Assembly (NCBI GenBank): GCA_959347315.1
Contig: OY365822.1
Span: 11,852,755-11,916,754 of the forward strand
Source: Bimastos eiseni
Lineage: Eukaryota > Annelida > Clitellata > Crassiclitellata > Lumbricidae
Length of the DNA: 64,000 nucleotides
Direction: 5' to 3'
The translations under genes were made by a program, and so were the position numbers. Positions within the stretch are counted from its first letter, which is position 1. The number at the start of each line of letters is the position of its first letter. Positions 36,785 to 41,871 of the stretch are shown here, piece by piece. The notes beneath the pieces are model-generated. The model was not told the origin of the DNA. It did no database searches and worked only from the letters and a program-made list of their open reading frames with translations.

Positions 36785-37327
36785 GATCATTATTACTATT
36801 ATTATTATTATTATGATCATTATTACTGTTATTATTATTATTATTATTTTATTATTATTATCATCATCATCATTGTCATCATCGTCATCGCCATCGTCAC
36901 CATCACAATGATGACACAATCGTAATCATCACTACGTCGTTGCCAGTATCACCAGTCAGGCATTGGCGTAGCATCATCAAAACCGGTAGGTATCTTTAAA
37001 AGGCGCAATATCAATGCACCAAAAGTGAATGAATTATTCAGATTCATCGCCCTATTCCTTATAATGTACCCTACAGATTATTTAAGCCTCGTTCTGGTTT
37101 ACCCTACAGAGGCCAAGTCGGCAGCGGCTGCGGCAGCACGCCCTCTGGCTGTTCCCGTCAACAATCACGTGATGCGCAACACACCAAATGACATTAGTAG
37201 CCATGGGTACATCGTCATCCAGCGAAGCGTGGCCGCGCGCGTTCAACCGGCAAGCGCTCTCCATAAATGCTTCACGTTTATCAGCATCATCATCTTATTC
37301 ACATCTGCTTCACGTGTCACGGTTTGA
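9943..37327 (+). CDS. Three-Ig-domain, probably GPI-anchored cell-surface protein; whole gene of 7 exons
   Basis: Joining 9943-10006, 24172-24429, 24792-24887, 28084-28449, 30801-30976, 34516-34645 and 37110-37327 gives an uninterrupted frame of 435 residues ending at TGA. Junction phases are 1,1,1,1,0,1 and each agrees on both sides, which is strong evidence. Seen: a hydrophobic start (residues 6-17); Ig1 at about 33-139 with Cys46, Trp62 and DSGNYTC ending at Cys119; Ig2 at about 141-261 with Cys173, Cys177 and Cys242; Ig3 at about 262-363 with Cys284 and Trp297; an Ala-rich linker; and hydrophobic residues 417-428 close to the C-terminus, as in GPI signals. Sequons lie at Asn116 and Asn302. 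Inferred: an extracellular adhesion or recognition protein. The domain plan recalls small invertebrate IgSF adhesion and guidance proteins (such as the Beat/Side group), but I cannot name an orthologue. Exon 1 is the least certain part. Confidence 0.8.
10395..10880. repeat. Degenerate tandem repeat with AACCAAGTTATA core
   Basis: At least twelve versions of TAAACCAAGTTATATCTTT occur at about 30-45-bp spacing in the first intron of the Ig gene. Copies are strongly diverged. 10900-11240 beyond shows nothing recognisable. Confidence 0.6.
11245..11400. repeat. Degenerate ~35-bp tandem repeat (TTAATTACTCTTTAAAACGTT type)
   Basis: Four or five decayed units of alternating TTAATTA, CTCTTT and AAAACGTT blocks. 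Confidence 0.5.
11755..12215. repeat. (CATA)n array with CGTA/CGTG variants
   Basis: About 115 tetranucleotide units. Blocks of GTGCATAC and GTACGTAC variants break the regular CATA. Every frame is open because the unit contains no stop on the plus strand (Tyr-Ile-His-Thr) or minus strand (Met-Tyr-Val-Cys). Confidence 0.92.
12338..12373. repeat. (CA)n-(CG)n alternating purine-pyrimidine run
   Basis: About eight CA units continue without break into about ten CG units, a 36-bp strictly alternating run. Confidence 0.92.
12380..12840. other. Intronic DNA without recognisable features
   Basis: GA-leaning, non-repetitive sequence within intron 1 of the Ig gene. No exon-like segment seen. Confidence 0.4.
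12851..13025. mobile_element. hAT-like MITE with perfect 8-bp TSD GTATCTTG
   Basis: It begins CAGAACTGTACCGAG and ends CTCGGTACGAACCTG; the inverted ends match at 11 of 15 positions. GTATCTTG is present immediately before (12843-12850) and after (13026-13033). 175 bp, non-coding. Confidence 0.78.
13335..13442. repeat. (CT)n array with GTCTCT interruptions
   Basis: About 100 bp of CTCTCT with TGTCTC variants. The next ~55 bp (13443-13497) reappears at 15042-15097, sharing TGTTCGATACTCAATCTCC. Confidence 0.9.
13640..14660 (-). pseudogene. Degraded non-LTR retrotransposon (LINE): endonuclease and reverse transcriptase remnants
   Basis: On the minus strand, in broken frames, I read NFELLWITIEN, then GDLNIRDINKLFELTGLTSI (14370-14428), then a frame change to FSFTANTDHKS at about 14245, and later KYVTIISFECSKAFDTVKHS at about 13911-13970. 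These match LINE endonuclease motifs (GDFN, SDH) and the reverse-transcriptase SKAFDTV motif in the right order. Stops and shifts interrupt it, and the ~300 bp between TDH and SKAF is too short, so most of the early RT domain is deleted. The CR1/Jockey-like grouping is inferred from motif style only. It lies in intron 1 of the Ig gene and is certainly inactive. Confidence 0.75.
14670..15260. other. Intronic DNA with a repeated segment (15028-15100) and a possible transposon end at 15170
   Basis: 15028-15100 repeats the sequence of 13318-13497 without its CT array. CTAGCAACGCCACTG at 15156-15170 looks like a hAT terminus, but its partner end was not found. Confidence 0.35.
15611..17380. repeat. 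1.77-kb GA-rich array (GAGAGAGAAGCAGA type)
   Basis: Continuous purine array with AGCAGAGAGAGA, GGCAGAGAGAGA and GAGA spacers of variable length. Long frames on both strands (up to 539 codons on the minus strand) exist only because the repeat lacks stops. Confidence 0.95.
17400..17970. repeat. Purine-rich low complexity with (GACAGA)n at 17895-17955
   Basis: Decayed continuation of GA-rich DNA in intron 1. No gene. Confidence 0.7.
18225..18950. repeat. Degenerate (GGAT)n/(GAATGGAT)n array
   Basis: Over 700 bp of GGATGGAT, GAATGGAT, GATTGATT and GGTGGATG words. A fragment at 18372-18420 belongs to the TATATAGCGC repeat family (GCGGGAACCAACCTACTCAC). Confidence 0.85.
18960..19270. other. Intronic DNA without recognisable features
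   Basis: Mixed sequence with ACAGACAC words at 19075-19200. No exon-like segment. Confidence 0.4.
19277..19630 (+). mobile_element. tRNA-derived SINE (family A) with expanded A box
   Basis: Head GATGGCTGATCGGTTAGAGC, then the 9-mer GGTTAGAGC present eight times (19363-19434) where other copies have one, then the normal family body with CGTAACGCTCAGTGTGCGCT, GAGCGGGTCCGACC, AAGTCCTTCGCACACAATTG and the 3' end GATATCAAATTTC. About 65 bp upstream of the head is shared with the 2483-2765 copy. Confidence 0.85.
19363..19434 (+). repeat. 9-bp tandem repeat GGTTAGAGC x8 in SINE A box
   Basis: Eight perfect 9-bp copies, 72 bp, exactly at the RGY-type A-box segment of the tRNA-like head. Confidence 0.95.
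19737..19925 (-). repeat. TATATAGCGC-family repeat, minus orientation
   Basis: GCGCCTCTTCAAGATAGC, TATTCAGAGGCGC, CGGTCACACAGGAAAG and GGGAGGCTGTTCAAA follow the same order as in 20880-21430. Confidence 0.6.
20271..21598. mobile_element. Non-autonomous DNA transposon with ~155-bp terminal inverted repeats in a (TA)n site
   Basis: The left end GCTGAGAAATATTCATAAAC is mirrored exactly at the right end. Inverted similarity continues over 20271-20426 and 21441-21598, for example TGAACTATGTCAGATC against AAATCTGACATAGTTC and AGTCTCCCATTAGCG against CGCTAATGGGAGACT. Both ends abut TA, and the left flank is a 30-bp (TA)n run. The interior contains a TATATAGCGC-family head (20700-20812) and a long family copy (20880-21430), both minus, and no transposase. 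TA target use suggests Tc1/mariner-type mobilisation. Confidence 0.75.
20880..21430 (-). repeat. Long copy of the TATATAGCGC repeat family
   Basis: It begins (minus 3' end) with AATCAATCAATGAAGTTTAA, ATATAGCGCCTCTTC and CGGAGGCGCTCCCAGTCC, and shares GGGAGGCTACTTCAAGCAG with 19850-19900. It lies inside the long-TIR element. Confidence 0.6.
21880..22330. other. Intronic DNA with GATGGACGG and GACGATGA short repeats
   Basis: (GGAY)n at 21885-21920 and (GAY)n at 22080-22130. The 151-codon frame spans these repeats and shows no domain. Confidence 0.4.
22375..22480 (-). mobile_element. Possible second tRNA-derived SINE family
   Basis: On the minus strand, CTTCAGTGGTTAGGAAAGAT (A-box-like) is followed ~70 bp later by GTGTGAGTTCGATTGCC (B-box-like). 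Only one copy is seen. Confidence 0.42.
22520..23625. other. AT-rich intronic DNA; repeat-family head at 22526-22575
   Basis: CTCGAAGGTCAAGCGCAGGG matches the head of the GCGCTATATAAA family. The rest is AT-rich, non-repetitive and without exon-like segments. Confidence 0.45.
23632..24165 (+). repeat. GCGCTATATAAA-family repeat with (TTGA)n/(AATG)n tail
   Basis: The head CTCTTGAAGGCCAAGCGCAG through TTGTTCACGAGCAC and the terminal GGAGCGCTATATGAAGT are followed by ~170 bp of GATTGATT and GAATGAAT units that run up to the exon 2 acceptor. The inner 92-codon frame looks fortuitous. Confidence 0.6.
24172..24429 (+). CDS. Ig gene exon 2 (N-terminal part of Ig1, V-like)
   Basis: The acceptor follows a T-rich tract and ends CCTAG. 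The exon encodes NEGDPVSLECSF (B-strand Cys46) and VIWRKQ (core Trp62), then a long strand region ending in VELSIL, and stops at donor GTAGGA in phase 1. Codon use is GC-rich and plainly different from the simple repeats around it. The domain is finished by the next exon. The Cys-Trp spacing and the long C'-D region suggest a V-set fold. Confidence 0.88.
24565..24667. repeat. (CAC)n/(CAT)n/(GTC)n trinucleotide tract
   Basis: It lies in the short intron between exons 2 and 3. Confidence 0.85.
24792..24887 (+). CDS. Ig gene exon 3 (C-terminal part of Ig1)
   Basis: This 96-nt exon lies between acceptor CTGCCTAG and donor GGTATT, phase 1 at both ends. It encodes DVLREDSGNYTCEVRG (its first Asp split with exon 2), the classical Ig F-strand motif D-x-G-x-Y-x-C with Cys119, followed by a G strand ending HHLFIR. 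It completes the disulfide partner of Cys46. The 362-bp intron before it carries a CAC/CAT trinucleotide tract. Confidence 0.88.
25021..25302. repeat. (TATG)n array passing into (GTATGTAC)n
   Basis: About 34 TATG units, then from about 25158 an 8-bp unit GTATGTAC (self-complementary as GTAC) repeated about 15 times, ending in GTACGCAT/GTACGCTT variants. Confidence 0.93.
25310..25990. other. Intronic DNA; CCGAATA-rich segment at 25486-25590
   Basis: ATTCGGCCGAATACCGAATA and CGAATATTCGG are short palindromic words typical of hAT-like termini, but no element ends were found. Confidence 0.35.
25995..26090 (-). repeat. Head of the GCGCTATATAAA family (reverse) with GATTACGA tail
   Basis: GTGAATAAGCTGGTGCCCCG, GTGGCTTTCGAGCGCG and GAGATAACGATTACGAAT. 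Sister fragments are at 20700-20812 and 33508-33600. Confidence 0.6.
26232..26460 (+). mobile_element. tRNA-derived SINE (family A), well preserved
   Basis: A box TGACCGATTGGTTAGAGCGG, B box GGGTTCGAACC at 26288-26298, then AAGTCCTTCGCGCACAATTA, GCGCCGTCGAGGCGTGTGCA and ATATCAAATTTC. This is the best single copy to define the family. Confidence 0.88.
26545..26814. mobile_element. hAT-like MITE (family H) with TSD GAYGGGCC
   Basis: It starts CATAGGCGTAGCTAG and ends GGTCTCAGCCTCTG. The flanks GACGGGCC and GATGGGCC match at 7 of 8 bases. It is homologous to 48983-49629 (reverse), sharing CAGCTCCATCCCCTCCA. It contains about seven copies of an 11-bp AATATTTAGGA unit at 26640-26727. Confidence 0.68.
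26830..27700. other. Intronic DNA without recognisable gene
   Basis: A ~35-bp direct duplication at 27018-27080 (ATCAATCCAACTTCCATTTA against ATCAATCCAGCTTCAATTTA) lies between GGCATCAAATTTCGCC and GCGAAAAATTGATGG. Frames of 60-82 codons show no domains. Confidence 0.4.
27722..27998. repeat. (CATA)n then (TATG)n inverted tetranucleotide arrays
   Basis: Twelve CATA units to 27770, then from 27781 mostly TATG to 27998. The two halves are complementary and can fold back. Confidence 0.92.
28084..28449 (+). CDS. Ig gene exon 4 (complete Ig2)
   Basis: A 366-nt exon, phase 1 to phase 1, holds one whole Ig-like domain. The B strand is HPCRIRCVSFGGYPPPSLDV, with two cysteines (173 and 177), and the F strand is DDDDSLMKCVAS with Cys242. 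The Trp of a canonical C strand is absent; the position reads SLDVYIG. The domain starts right after acceptor CATACAG and ends at GATT before GTAGGT. The flanks turn at once into TATG-type repeats, which marks the exon limits clearly. Confidence 0.88.
28455..28620. repeat. (TATG)n-(CATA)n short arrays after exon 4
   Basis: TGTATGTATG-type repeats start directly after the exon 4 donor and switch to CATACACA at 28557. Confidence 0.85.
28736..29927 (-). pseudogene. Degraded Tc1/mariner-type transposon with transposase remnants
   Basis: On the minus strand the frame reads WVLQYANWSSEMWKNVLSSD (first catalytic Asp), RRFPGEEFKLEGL, then SVGRLHIVDGMVKATKYIDI, and after an insertion KNIRTLDWPAQSRD. 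These match the Tc1 family signatures WKNVLWSDES, RRPGEEF, DG-x-x-x-KYIDIL and DWPAQSPDLNP in order. The segment with the second Asp (QQDNAP-like) is absent and the last motif runs into a stop. TIRs: CAGTGGTGTGGAAAAGTC (right end, read in reverse) and TAGTGGTCTTGAAAAAGTC (left). The right end abuts TA. A hAT MITE (29047-29302) is nested in it. It lies in intron 4 of the Ig gene and is inactive. Confidence 0.83.
29047..29302. mobile_element. hAT-like MITE (CAGRGGTGTAACAAG family) nested in the Tc1 relic
   Basis: The ends CAGAGGTGTAACAAG and CTTGTTACACCCCTG are inverted repeats with 14 of 15 matches. The flanks CATTGAAC and CATTGAAT are a 7/8 target duplication. Removing the element rejoins transposase sequence. 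A sister copy is at 41872-42110. Confidence 0.87.
29928..30520. repeat. (TATG)n array with a 158-bp higher-order unit
   Basis: TGGACATGCGTG markers occur at 29946, 29984, 30110, 30268 and 30426. The 30110 and 30268 units are both 158 bp and differ at about one base. The array begins at the TA next to the Tc1 end. Confidence 0.92.
30801..30976 (+). CDS. Ig gene exon 5 (N-terminal half of Ig3)
   Basis: Acceptor GTCCTAG; the first two bases complete a Phe codon begun in exon 4, and the exon ends AACAAG before GTACCA in phase 0. It encodes SPKISCTSGDAHVGQRDVHL, then VCEVNAKPPLSAIFWIINAN, giving B-strand Cys284 and C-strand Trp297, and the strands up to GDYWSLNK. An extra Cys268 lies in the A strand. 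Sequon Asn302-Gly-Thr is present. Confidence 0.88.
31045..31240 (+). repeat. Dispersed ~190-bp repeat, copy 1 (intron 5)
   Basis: Similar in order to 32576-32765: ACACGTTTTACT, GATGTCGAG-CAACTTAA, TTTGAAAATATGATGTTT, TTTTGCTGACA, AGTTATTCGTCAATTTT and AACGAATCAGAT-like. Same orientation, roughly 80% alike by eye. Confidence 0.7.
31245..32140. other. Intronic DNA without recognisable features
   Basis: AT-rich, no exon-like segment. GCTGCTCAGCAATGCTCA is a small local repeat at 32025-32075. Confidence 0.4.
32145..32225. repeat. (TA)n flanked by the inverted words AACGCCACCTCAAT / ATTGAGGTGGCGTT
   Basis: A 14-bp perfect inverted repeat encloses ~28 bp of alternating TA. A further (TA)n run follows. 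It could fold as a long hairpin. Confidence 0.85.
32510..32575. repeat. (TA)n dinucleotide array
   Basis: About 31 TA units. The 32576 repeat copy begins at its right edge. Confidence 0.95.
32576..32765 (+). repeat. Dispersed ~190-bp repeat, copy 2 (intron 5)
   Basis: Direct-orientation partner of 31045-31240, with small indels. Confidence 0.7.
32780..33500 (+). other. Intronic DNA; GCGCTATATAAA-family copy at about 33140-33262
   Basis: CTCTGCGCCCTTGTAAGCGA to GTCTCTAAAGGCGCTATATA is a family copy. Nothing coding is evident. Confidence 0.5.
33508..33600 (-). repeat. Head fragment of the GCGCTATATAAA family (reverse)
   Basis: GCTCGTGAATAAGCTGGCGC, CTGCGCTTGGCTTTCGAG and GAGATTACGATTACAATTAC. 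Confidence 0.65.
33752..33880 (+). mobile_element. (TA)n (33752-33796) joined to a SINE A 3' fragment (33797-33878)
   Basis: AACTGCAATTGTACCATCTA, GCTTGTGCACTTCTGAGC, AAAGATGTTGGAAGAAGGGC and ATCAAATTTCGACA are the SINE A 3' third. The head is missing, replaced by (TA)n. Confidence 0.78.
33940..34130 (+). repeat. Dispersed repeat G copy
   Basis: TTGTTAGGCAGCGACG, GGCTGCCGACAATTAA, CGAATCCTGTAATAACTTGC and CAGTTTGAAGCCAAACGAAA. Confidence 0.6.
34516..34645 (+). CDS. Ig gene exon 6 (C-terminal half of Ig3)
   Basis: Acceptor ACTTTCAG in phase 0; the exon encodes ERVDGSIVSHLYISRVRPEH then FRPYTIVAENNVAIAARDVD, the E, F and G strands of Ig3. The F-strand position normally holding Cys (Y-x-C) reads Y-T-I-V, so the canonical disulfide is missing. 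The donor is CTAA followed by GTACTA, phase 1. This site is weaker than the others but gives a perfect phase match to exon 7. Confidence 0.82.
34667..34920. repeat. (CAT)n/(TCC)n trinucleotide tracts after exon 6
   Basis: CATCATCATC runs at 34797-34850 and 34855-34918. The His-rich frame is an artefact. Confidence 0.85.
34925..36330. other. AT-rich intronic DNA (intron 6) without recognisable gene
   Basis: A 123-codon open frame at 35339-35710 shows no motif and no plausible splice partners. TTAGAATTA-type words repeat loosely at 35720-36200. Confidence 0.4.
36334..36862. repeat. (ATT)n array punctuated by GATCATTATTACTATT
   Basis: About 530 bp. The block GATCATTATTACTATT recurs about eleven times at irregular spacing between pure ATT runs. 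Ile-rich frames are artefacts. Confidence 0.92.
37110..37327 (+). CDS. Ig gene exon 7 (stalk and GPI-type C-terminal signal)
   Basis: Acceptor TACCCTACAG. The first two bases complete Lys364. The exon encodes an Ala-rich linker (AKSAAAAAARP), a low-complexity stalk of about 45 residues, then PASALHK followed by CFTFISIIILFT and a 7-residue tail ending at TGA. Small residues, a short spacer and a hydrophobic end match a GPI-attachment signal. The segment could instead be a very short transmembrane anchor. The last exon is clearly GC-richer than the DNA on either side. Confidence 0.72.
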
Positions 37328-37843
37328 TGACCAGAGAGACTGCGAGATTCCGCAACTCAGAGCATCTCAGGTTGAGGGCGGTTCATTCAATGATGCGAAC
37401 AAGAAACCGAAAATGAAACCGAAACTGAAACCGAAAATGAAACCGAAAATGCAACCTACCCCCAAACTGAAACTCAAAACGAAATCGAAACTGAAACCGA
37501 AACCAATGCTGCTGATGACTCTTTTTCGTTTTGTCCACGCGCCTGAGATAAAAGGTGATCTCTGTATATAAATGATTGGAAGTGAATTGAAGGTAAATGC
37601 GTAAATGGAGTTATTGATTCATTTACCGGGTCTGAGCCAAAATTGGAGACTGTTCTTATTAATTATGCCCTCCCAAAAGAACCAGAATCTGACGCAGCAT
37701 AGTACTTAGCAGGGTTCTATGGCGAAAGCCATGGGGAAGAACTATCCATAGATGAGCAACTAATGGTGGAAACGCATCCAATTGGGGTTGGTCTGAGTCA
37801 TAAGGAGTCTATAAAGTCTGAGTCTATACATACATCCAATTCC
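37328..37843 (+). other. Probable 3' UTR of the Ig gene, with a 12-bp minisatellite
   Basis: After the stop codon, 37400-37510 contains about nine degenerate copies of a 12-bp unit, ACCGAAAMTGAA. The open frame through it (Lys-Pro-rich) is a by-product of the repeat. Nothing else coding is seen. Confidence 0.45.
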
Positions 37844-37849
37844 AATAAA
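37844..37849 (+). other. Polyadenylation signal AATAAA
   Basis: This is the first AATAAA after the exon 7 stop codon, about 520 bp downstream, and it is followed by a T-rich stretch. It is the likely end signal of the Ig gene transcript. Confidence 0.45.
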
Positions 37850-38280
37850 ACTTTTAATTTAAATGTCTACATACACAAATATCTGTATGTATAGATACAT
37901 ACATATACCACCATATATCCACATGTATATAGACATACATGTAGATACATATCCCTTCATACAATGATACCTGCAATGCATACATGTATGTATGCATACA
38001 CAGCCCGGTGATATTTTAGTTAAAGCAATCATTTTTTTAAAGTTTTTTTTTGGTTCAGTATAAATCATTTCGGCTTAGTTTGATGCCTCGTTTTGAATTG
38101 GACAAGAATTAGATGCCGCTGTTGAAGCCGAAAGAAATTGATGTGTTTTCTATAGTTTTAGTTCAAAATTACATTATTGTTTTCGGTTTTATTTCGATCC
38201 GTAGACTCTTTCTCGTTTTTTTTAGCCTTAGTTCATAATTTCTTTCTAGTTCTCGCTTTCATGCTCTTGAACGGTTACTT
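37850..38280. other. Intergenic AT-rich DNA
   Basis: CATACA/TGTATA words at 37865-38000. No gene. Confidence 0.45.
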
Positions 38281-38285
38281 AAAAC

Positions 38286-38516
38286 ACGCATACATACATA
38301 CATACATACATACATACAAACATACATACATACATACATACATACGTACATACATACATACATACAAACATACATAAATTCATACATACATTCATACATA
38401 TATACATACATACATACATACATATATACATCAATACATACATACGTAAATACGTACCTACATATATACATACATACATACATACGTAAATACGTACGTA
38501 CATACATACATACATA
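38286..38516. repeat. (CATA)n array
   Basis: About 58 units with CGTA, TATA and AATT variants. Confidence 0.93.
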
Positions 38517-38549
38517 CTTCCACGGACACATTCGCACACAGCCTACGTA

Positions 38550-39000
38550 AATGCCGATTATAGTCGTGTCTGTGGTAATTGCTGTGCCGTGTGATCGCGA
38601 GATGGCTATGGCGGAGGTGTTGTCATATTGCGTGACTTTTTCCGATTGCTTGCCCCTGCTTATGACCCAGATTGAACATGACAGTCACGACGACAGATCG
38701 AGGACCTCTCGTGTCTGTCTGTTCGTCCCCTTTTTTCATACATCCCTTACAAAGTATACGTGTGAGAGGATTTTTTTAATAAACGCAACGCAAAGAATGG
38801 CAAGGCGAGGGGTATGGTAGCACAGGGCAGGATACGCTATGATCAAATATGGGAACTTTTGGTAAGATAGTGTATGATGATGAGTCAAGGGTGTCAAACC
38901 AAGGCTAAGTTAAGGTAAATGAACGCAAGATAGTCCTAGGTTACAGTGAGAGATGGTAAGATTGCTAAAATAACACTGAGTATAGTCATTTGGAAAGTTA
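38550..39000. other. Intergenic DNA without recognisable features
   Basis: An 89-codon frame at 38551-38820 has no domain. I do not call it a gene. Confidence 0.4.
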
Positions 39001-39004
39001 AGGA

Positions 39005-39006
<2 letters not shown>

Positions 39007-39091
<85 letters not shown>
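39007..39091. repeat. (CA)21-(TA)21 compound dinucleotide
   Basis: A CA run of ~42 bp switches to a TA run of ~43 bp without interruption. Confidence 0.95.
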
Positions 39092-39094
<3 letters not shown>

Positions 39095-39235
39095 AGCGTA
39101 CGTAGATACAGAGCATTACAGACACGCATACAGACAGACAGACAGATAAATATACAACCAGACAAGCATAGCTACTGGTGGCCTAGCTGCTTCTGTAGCG
39201 CCCTGGAGCGAACCTTGCTCAAACGCAGGGACGTC

Positions 39236-39581
39236 ATTTCAGCTTTTTCCGAGAGGGTGGGGCAAGCAGGAATTTTTGTGGCGACGGGGTTGCCCTTTTT
39301 GCTTTAAATTTGTTTTGGTTTGGTTTTTGCGTTTTCAGTGGTACCAAAAGATTTGATTTGTTAAATCTTGCATCGGCAAGGACGCTGACACAGTTTTTAA
39401 AAAGTGAAATTATTCAGTTATAAGCACCTATGATATGATATAATGTGCTATGAAACTCAATGAGATTTATTATTAATATGGATATTAAATAGTGACCTTG
39501 CATGGAAATTTGCACGCACTATCATCTAAACCAGGAAATTCACGGGGGCCAATGTCACCCTGCTCCCAACTGACGTCCCTG
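39236..39581. mobile_element. hAT-like MITE with CAGGGACGTCA ends and TSD CTCAAAYG
   Basis: Perfect 11-bp inverted ends (CAGGGACGTCA / TGACGTCCCTG). The flanks CTCAAACG and CTCAAATG match at 7 of 8. 346 bp with no coding frame. Confidence 0.84.
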
Positions 39582-39947
39582 CTCAAATGCCCTCCCACTG
39601 AGGGCAAAGTCCATTCTCAGTGCCTCGTGAAGAAGTAACAGAAAAGATACAATTAAACAACTTTTATTCTATCTTTCAGCATTTTCTCATGGAATTTGCG
39701 GATTATTTGGTATTTGTGAAACATCTACAGAATGGAGAGGTTCTCGAAAGTCAGTCCAAAAAATGAGTTCAGCTCTTCTGCACTAGTTTTCTCAACGAAC
39801 AGAAGTACAGAAAGGTTCAAATAAGTTCTATTCAACGCACAGAAAAGTGCTGAAAATGTGTTCATTTCAACGAACACAGCTAATTATATGCAGCCGGGCA
39901 ATTGATGTGAATGTATTTATATTTCATATTTCTTGAATTTTGATAAA

Positions 39948-40020
39948 GCCCTTCTTCCAACATCTTTTGCTCAGAAGTGCACATGTCTTGGCGGCGCAAA
40001 TGCAGTTGTATACTGAGTAA
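39948..40020 (-). mobile_element. SINE A 3' fragment
   Basis: GCCCTTCTTCCAACATCTTT, TGCTCAGAAGTGCACATGTC and GGCGCAAATGCAGTTGTA match the reversed SINE A 3' end. Confidence 0.72.
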
Positions 40021-40359
40021 GCCTAACGTCCCATTTAGACTAAATTTGTGGAAGCAGGACGTAGGCTATTTACGATCTGCGGAATGAGTGGAATCATGTC
40101 AACCAGTTATTTTTTAGCTCTCACTTATTAGCTTAATTTTAATAACGTGAAAGTACGCGTTCATCCTGATATTGAAGGTTGTTTGTTTGCATACGTACGG
40201 GTTGGACGCGAGCTGCTATTAACTGATGCGTGATAAATACTACACCGTTCGTCAAACGTGTGCAGGTTGACAACGATATTCGGGCTACGACGCTAAAGCT
40301 TCTGAATTTGTGAATCCAACCATCGACCGAAATAATAATTAGAAAACATAATTTTTCAT

Positions 40360-40435
40360 CTGCTGATGAGGCCCCCCTCAGCTCTTGACGCCCTGCAGCA
40401 ATTGCTACACTTCGTGCCATGGCGCTACGCCACTG
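40360..40435. mobile_element. Possible transposon right end (GGCGCTACGCCACTG)
   Basis: The terminus CGCTACGCCACTG, read in reverse as CAGTGGCGTAGCG, resembles hAT ends. No partner end or target duplication was found upstream. Confidence 0.3.
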
Positions 40436-40487
40436 ATATATACACTCTTAGTCCTACATGATTACATGCATACATAGTGATAATGAT

Positions 40488-40595
40488 TATTTTTCGTTTA
40501 TTTTTAAACCGACAACAACGCAGTTTGATTACAAGCACAGTATAAACGAATGATGACGAGTAATCACAGGAGTCGAATTTAACTGCTGACACTAC
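40488..40595 (-). repeat. Dispersed repeat G copy, reverse, split by a hAT insertion
   Basis: TTTTTAAACCGACAACAACG, CAGTTTGATTACAAGCAC and AGGAGTCGAATTTAACTGC. Its edge forms the left target duplication of the next element. Confidence 0.6.
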
Positions 40596-40762
40596 CAGGG
40601 ATGTGATCTCGAGACCGTGGTCTTAGTCTCGAGACCGGAAAACTGCGGTCTTGGTCTTGGTCTCGAATGCATCGGTCTTGGTCTTGGTTTCGGACCATTG
40701 GTCATGGTCTTGGTCTTGGTTTCGGTCTTGGTCTCTAGGTTTTGGGCTCGTGCCCAACACTG
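40596..40762. mobile_element. hAT-like MITE rich in GGTCTTGGTCTC with perfect TSD GACACTAC
   Basis: It begins CAGGGATGTGATCTCGAGAC and ends GCTCGTGCCCAACACTG. GACACTAC occurs immediately on both sides (40588-40595 and 40763-40770). The interior is a GGTCTTGG/TCTCGAGACC tandem. Confidence 0.8.
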
Positions 40763-41596
40763 GACACTACATTCCTATTTCACTGCTCTTACATGCCTTG
40801 TAGTCTTAAAGTATGAGCGCTTGTCTCACACTAATGAAGCCCAGTCACTTGCCTACCATCAACCTTCTTACTCGCTCAGTTCAACGAGTTCATGGTGTGC
40901 CCAAAACTTCCCATGTGTAATAAACAATAGTTTCCGGAACTTTCCGCATCCACAGTCCTGCGGATTGAGTGCCCCTACTACTCACTAGATGGCGAAAGCT
41001 GTTACAACAGTGACTCCACTTTGTTGATGGAGCTTTGCATTTCGGACTTTCATGTCTGTGAATCTTGCAGTTTTAAATATTGTAGCTATGAATGGCCGCC
41101 GTTTGAACGATGTATGTGTGTGTGGGAGCGGTTGGGCCTTTCGTCCAATGTTGACATTTAACTGACAGAACAAATACGAGACGGTGTCTTGGGTATTAGA
41201 ACTTGCGGCTGGTTATAATCTGGGTGTGAACTTCGGATCGACCTTAACCCATTCTATTACCATGTGATATCGCGCCTTTTTTACTGATACGAAGCACGCA
41301 AACTTGTGCTGTTTGCCTGCTTCTGTCCAATGTAGGCCTACCGAGCTTAAGCGTCTGTTGGCCCTTTGCTCTGGAACAAATTTCCATCTACGACTGCGCT
41401 TTGATCTTAACAGGCGAGGCTTCTGTTTCTGCCAGGGTACTCTTGAGAATTTTCGTATCCCGCGGGGCTTTCCGCACTGGGAGCGCCTCTGATTATGTTG
41501 TGCTGTGAGAGGTGCTTGAGAAAATCCTTGAATACAGTAGGCATCTACCGTGCAACCGTAGGCTGCATCGAGTGCCTATCATATGGGCCCATTATT

Positions 41597-41871
41597 CATT
41601 TATTTATTCATTCATTCCGAAAATTTATATAGCGCCCCTTATAAAGATCCCTACGCAGAGGTTCTCTCAGCCAGGCTGCGGCCAAACAAAAACGACTTGA
41701 GGATACGGTAGAAGGCTGGCAGATTGTTCCTGTACGGAGCGCATTCCAAATGGAGGGACTCACAACTGCAGTTTGAGAAGGCTCGTTGCTGTTTGATCGA
41801 AGATCGAGCTCGCGGTACAAATAACTCCTCCTATCCGAGGAACGGAGGGCCCTAGAATTTGCTGTGTTAGT
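41597..41871 (-). repeat. TATATAGCGC-family repeat copy
   Basis: TTCATTCATTCCGAAAATTT, ATATAGCGCCCCTTATAAAG and CATTCCAAATGGAGGGACTC. The latter block recurs at 52760-52775. The right part is interrupted by the MITE at 41872. Confidence 0.65.

Noticed and set aside
36269..36919. 216-codon Ile-rich frame
   Set aside because: Translation of an ATT array; it mimics a membrane protein but is pure simple repeat.
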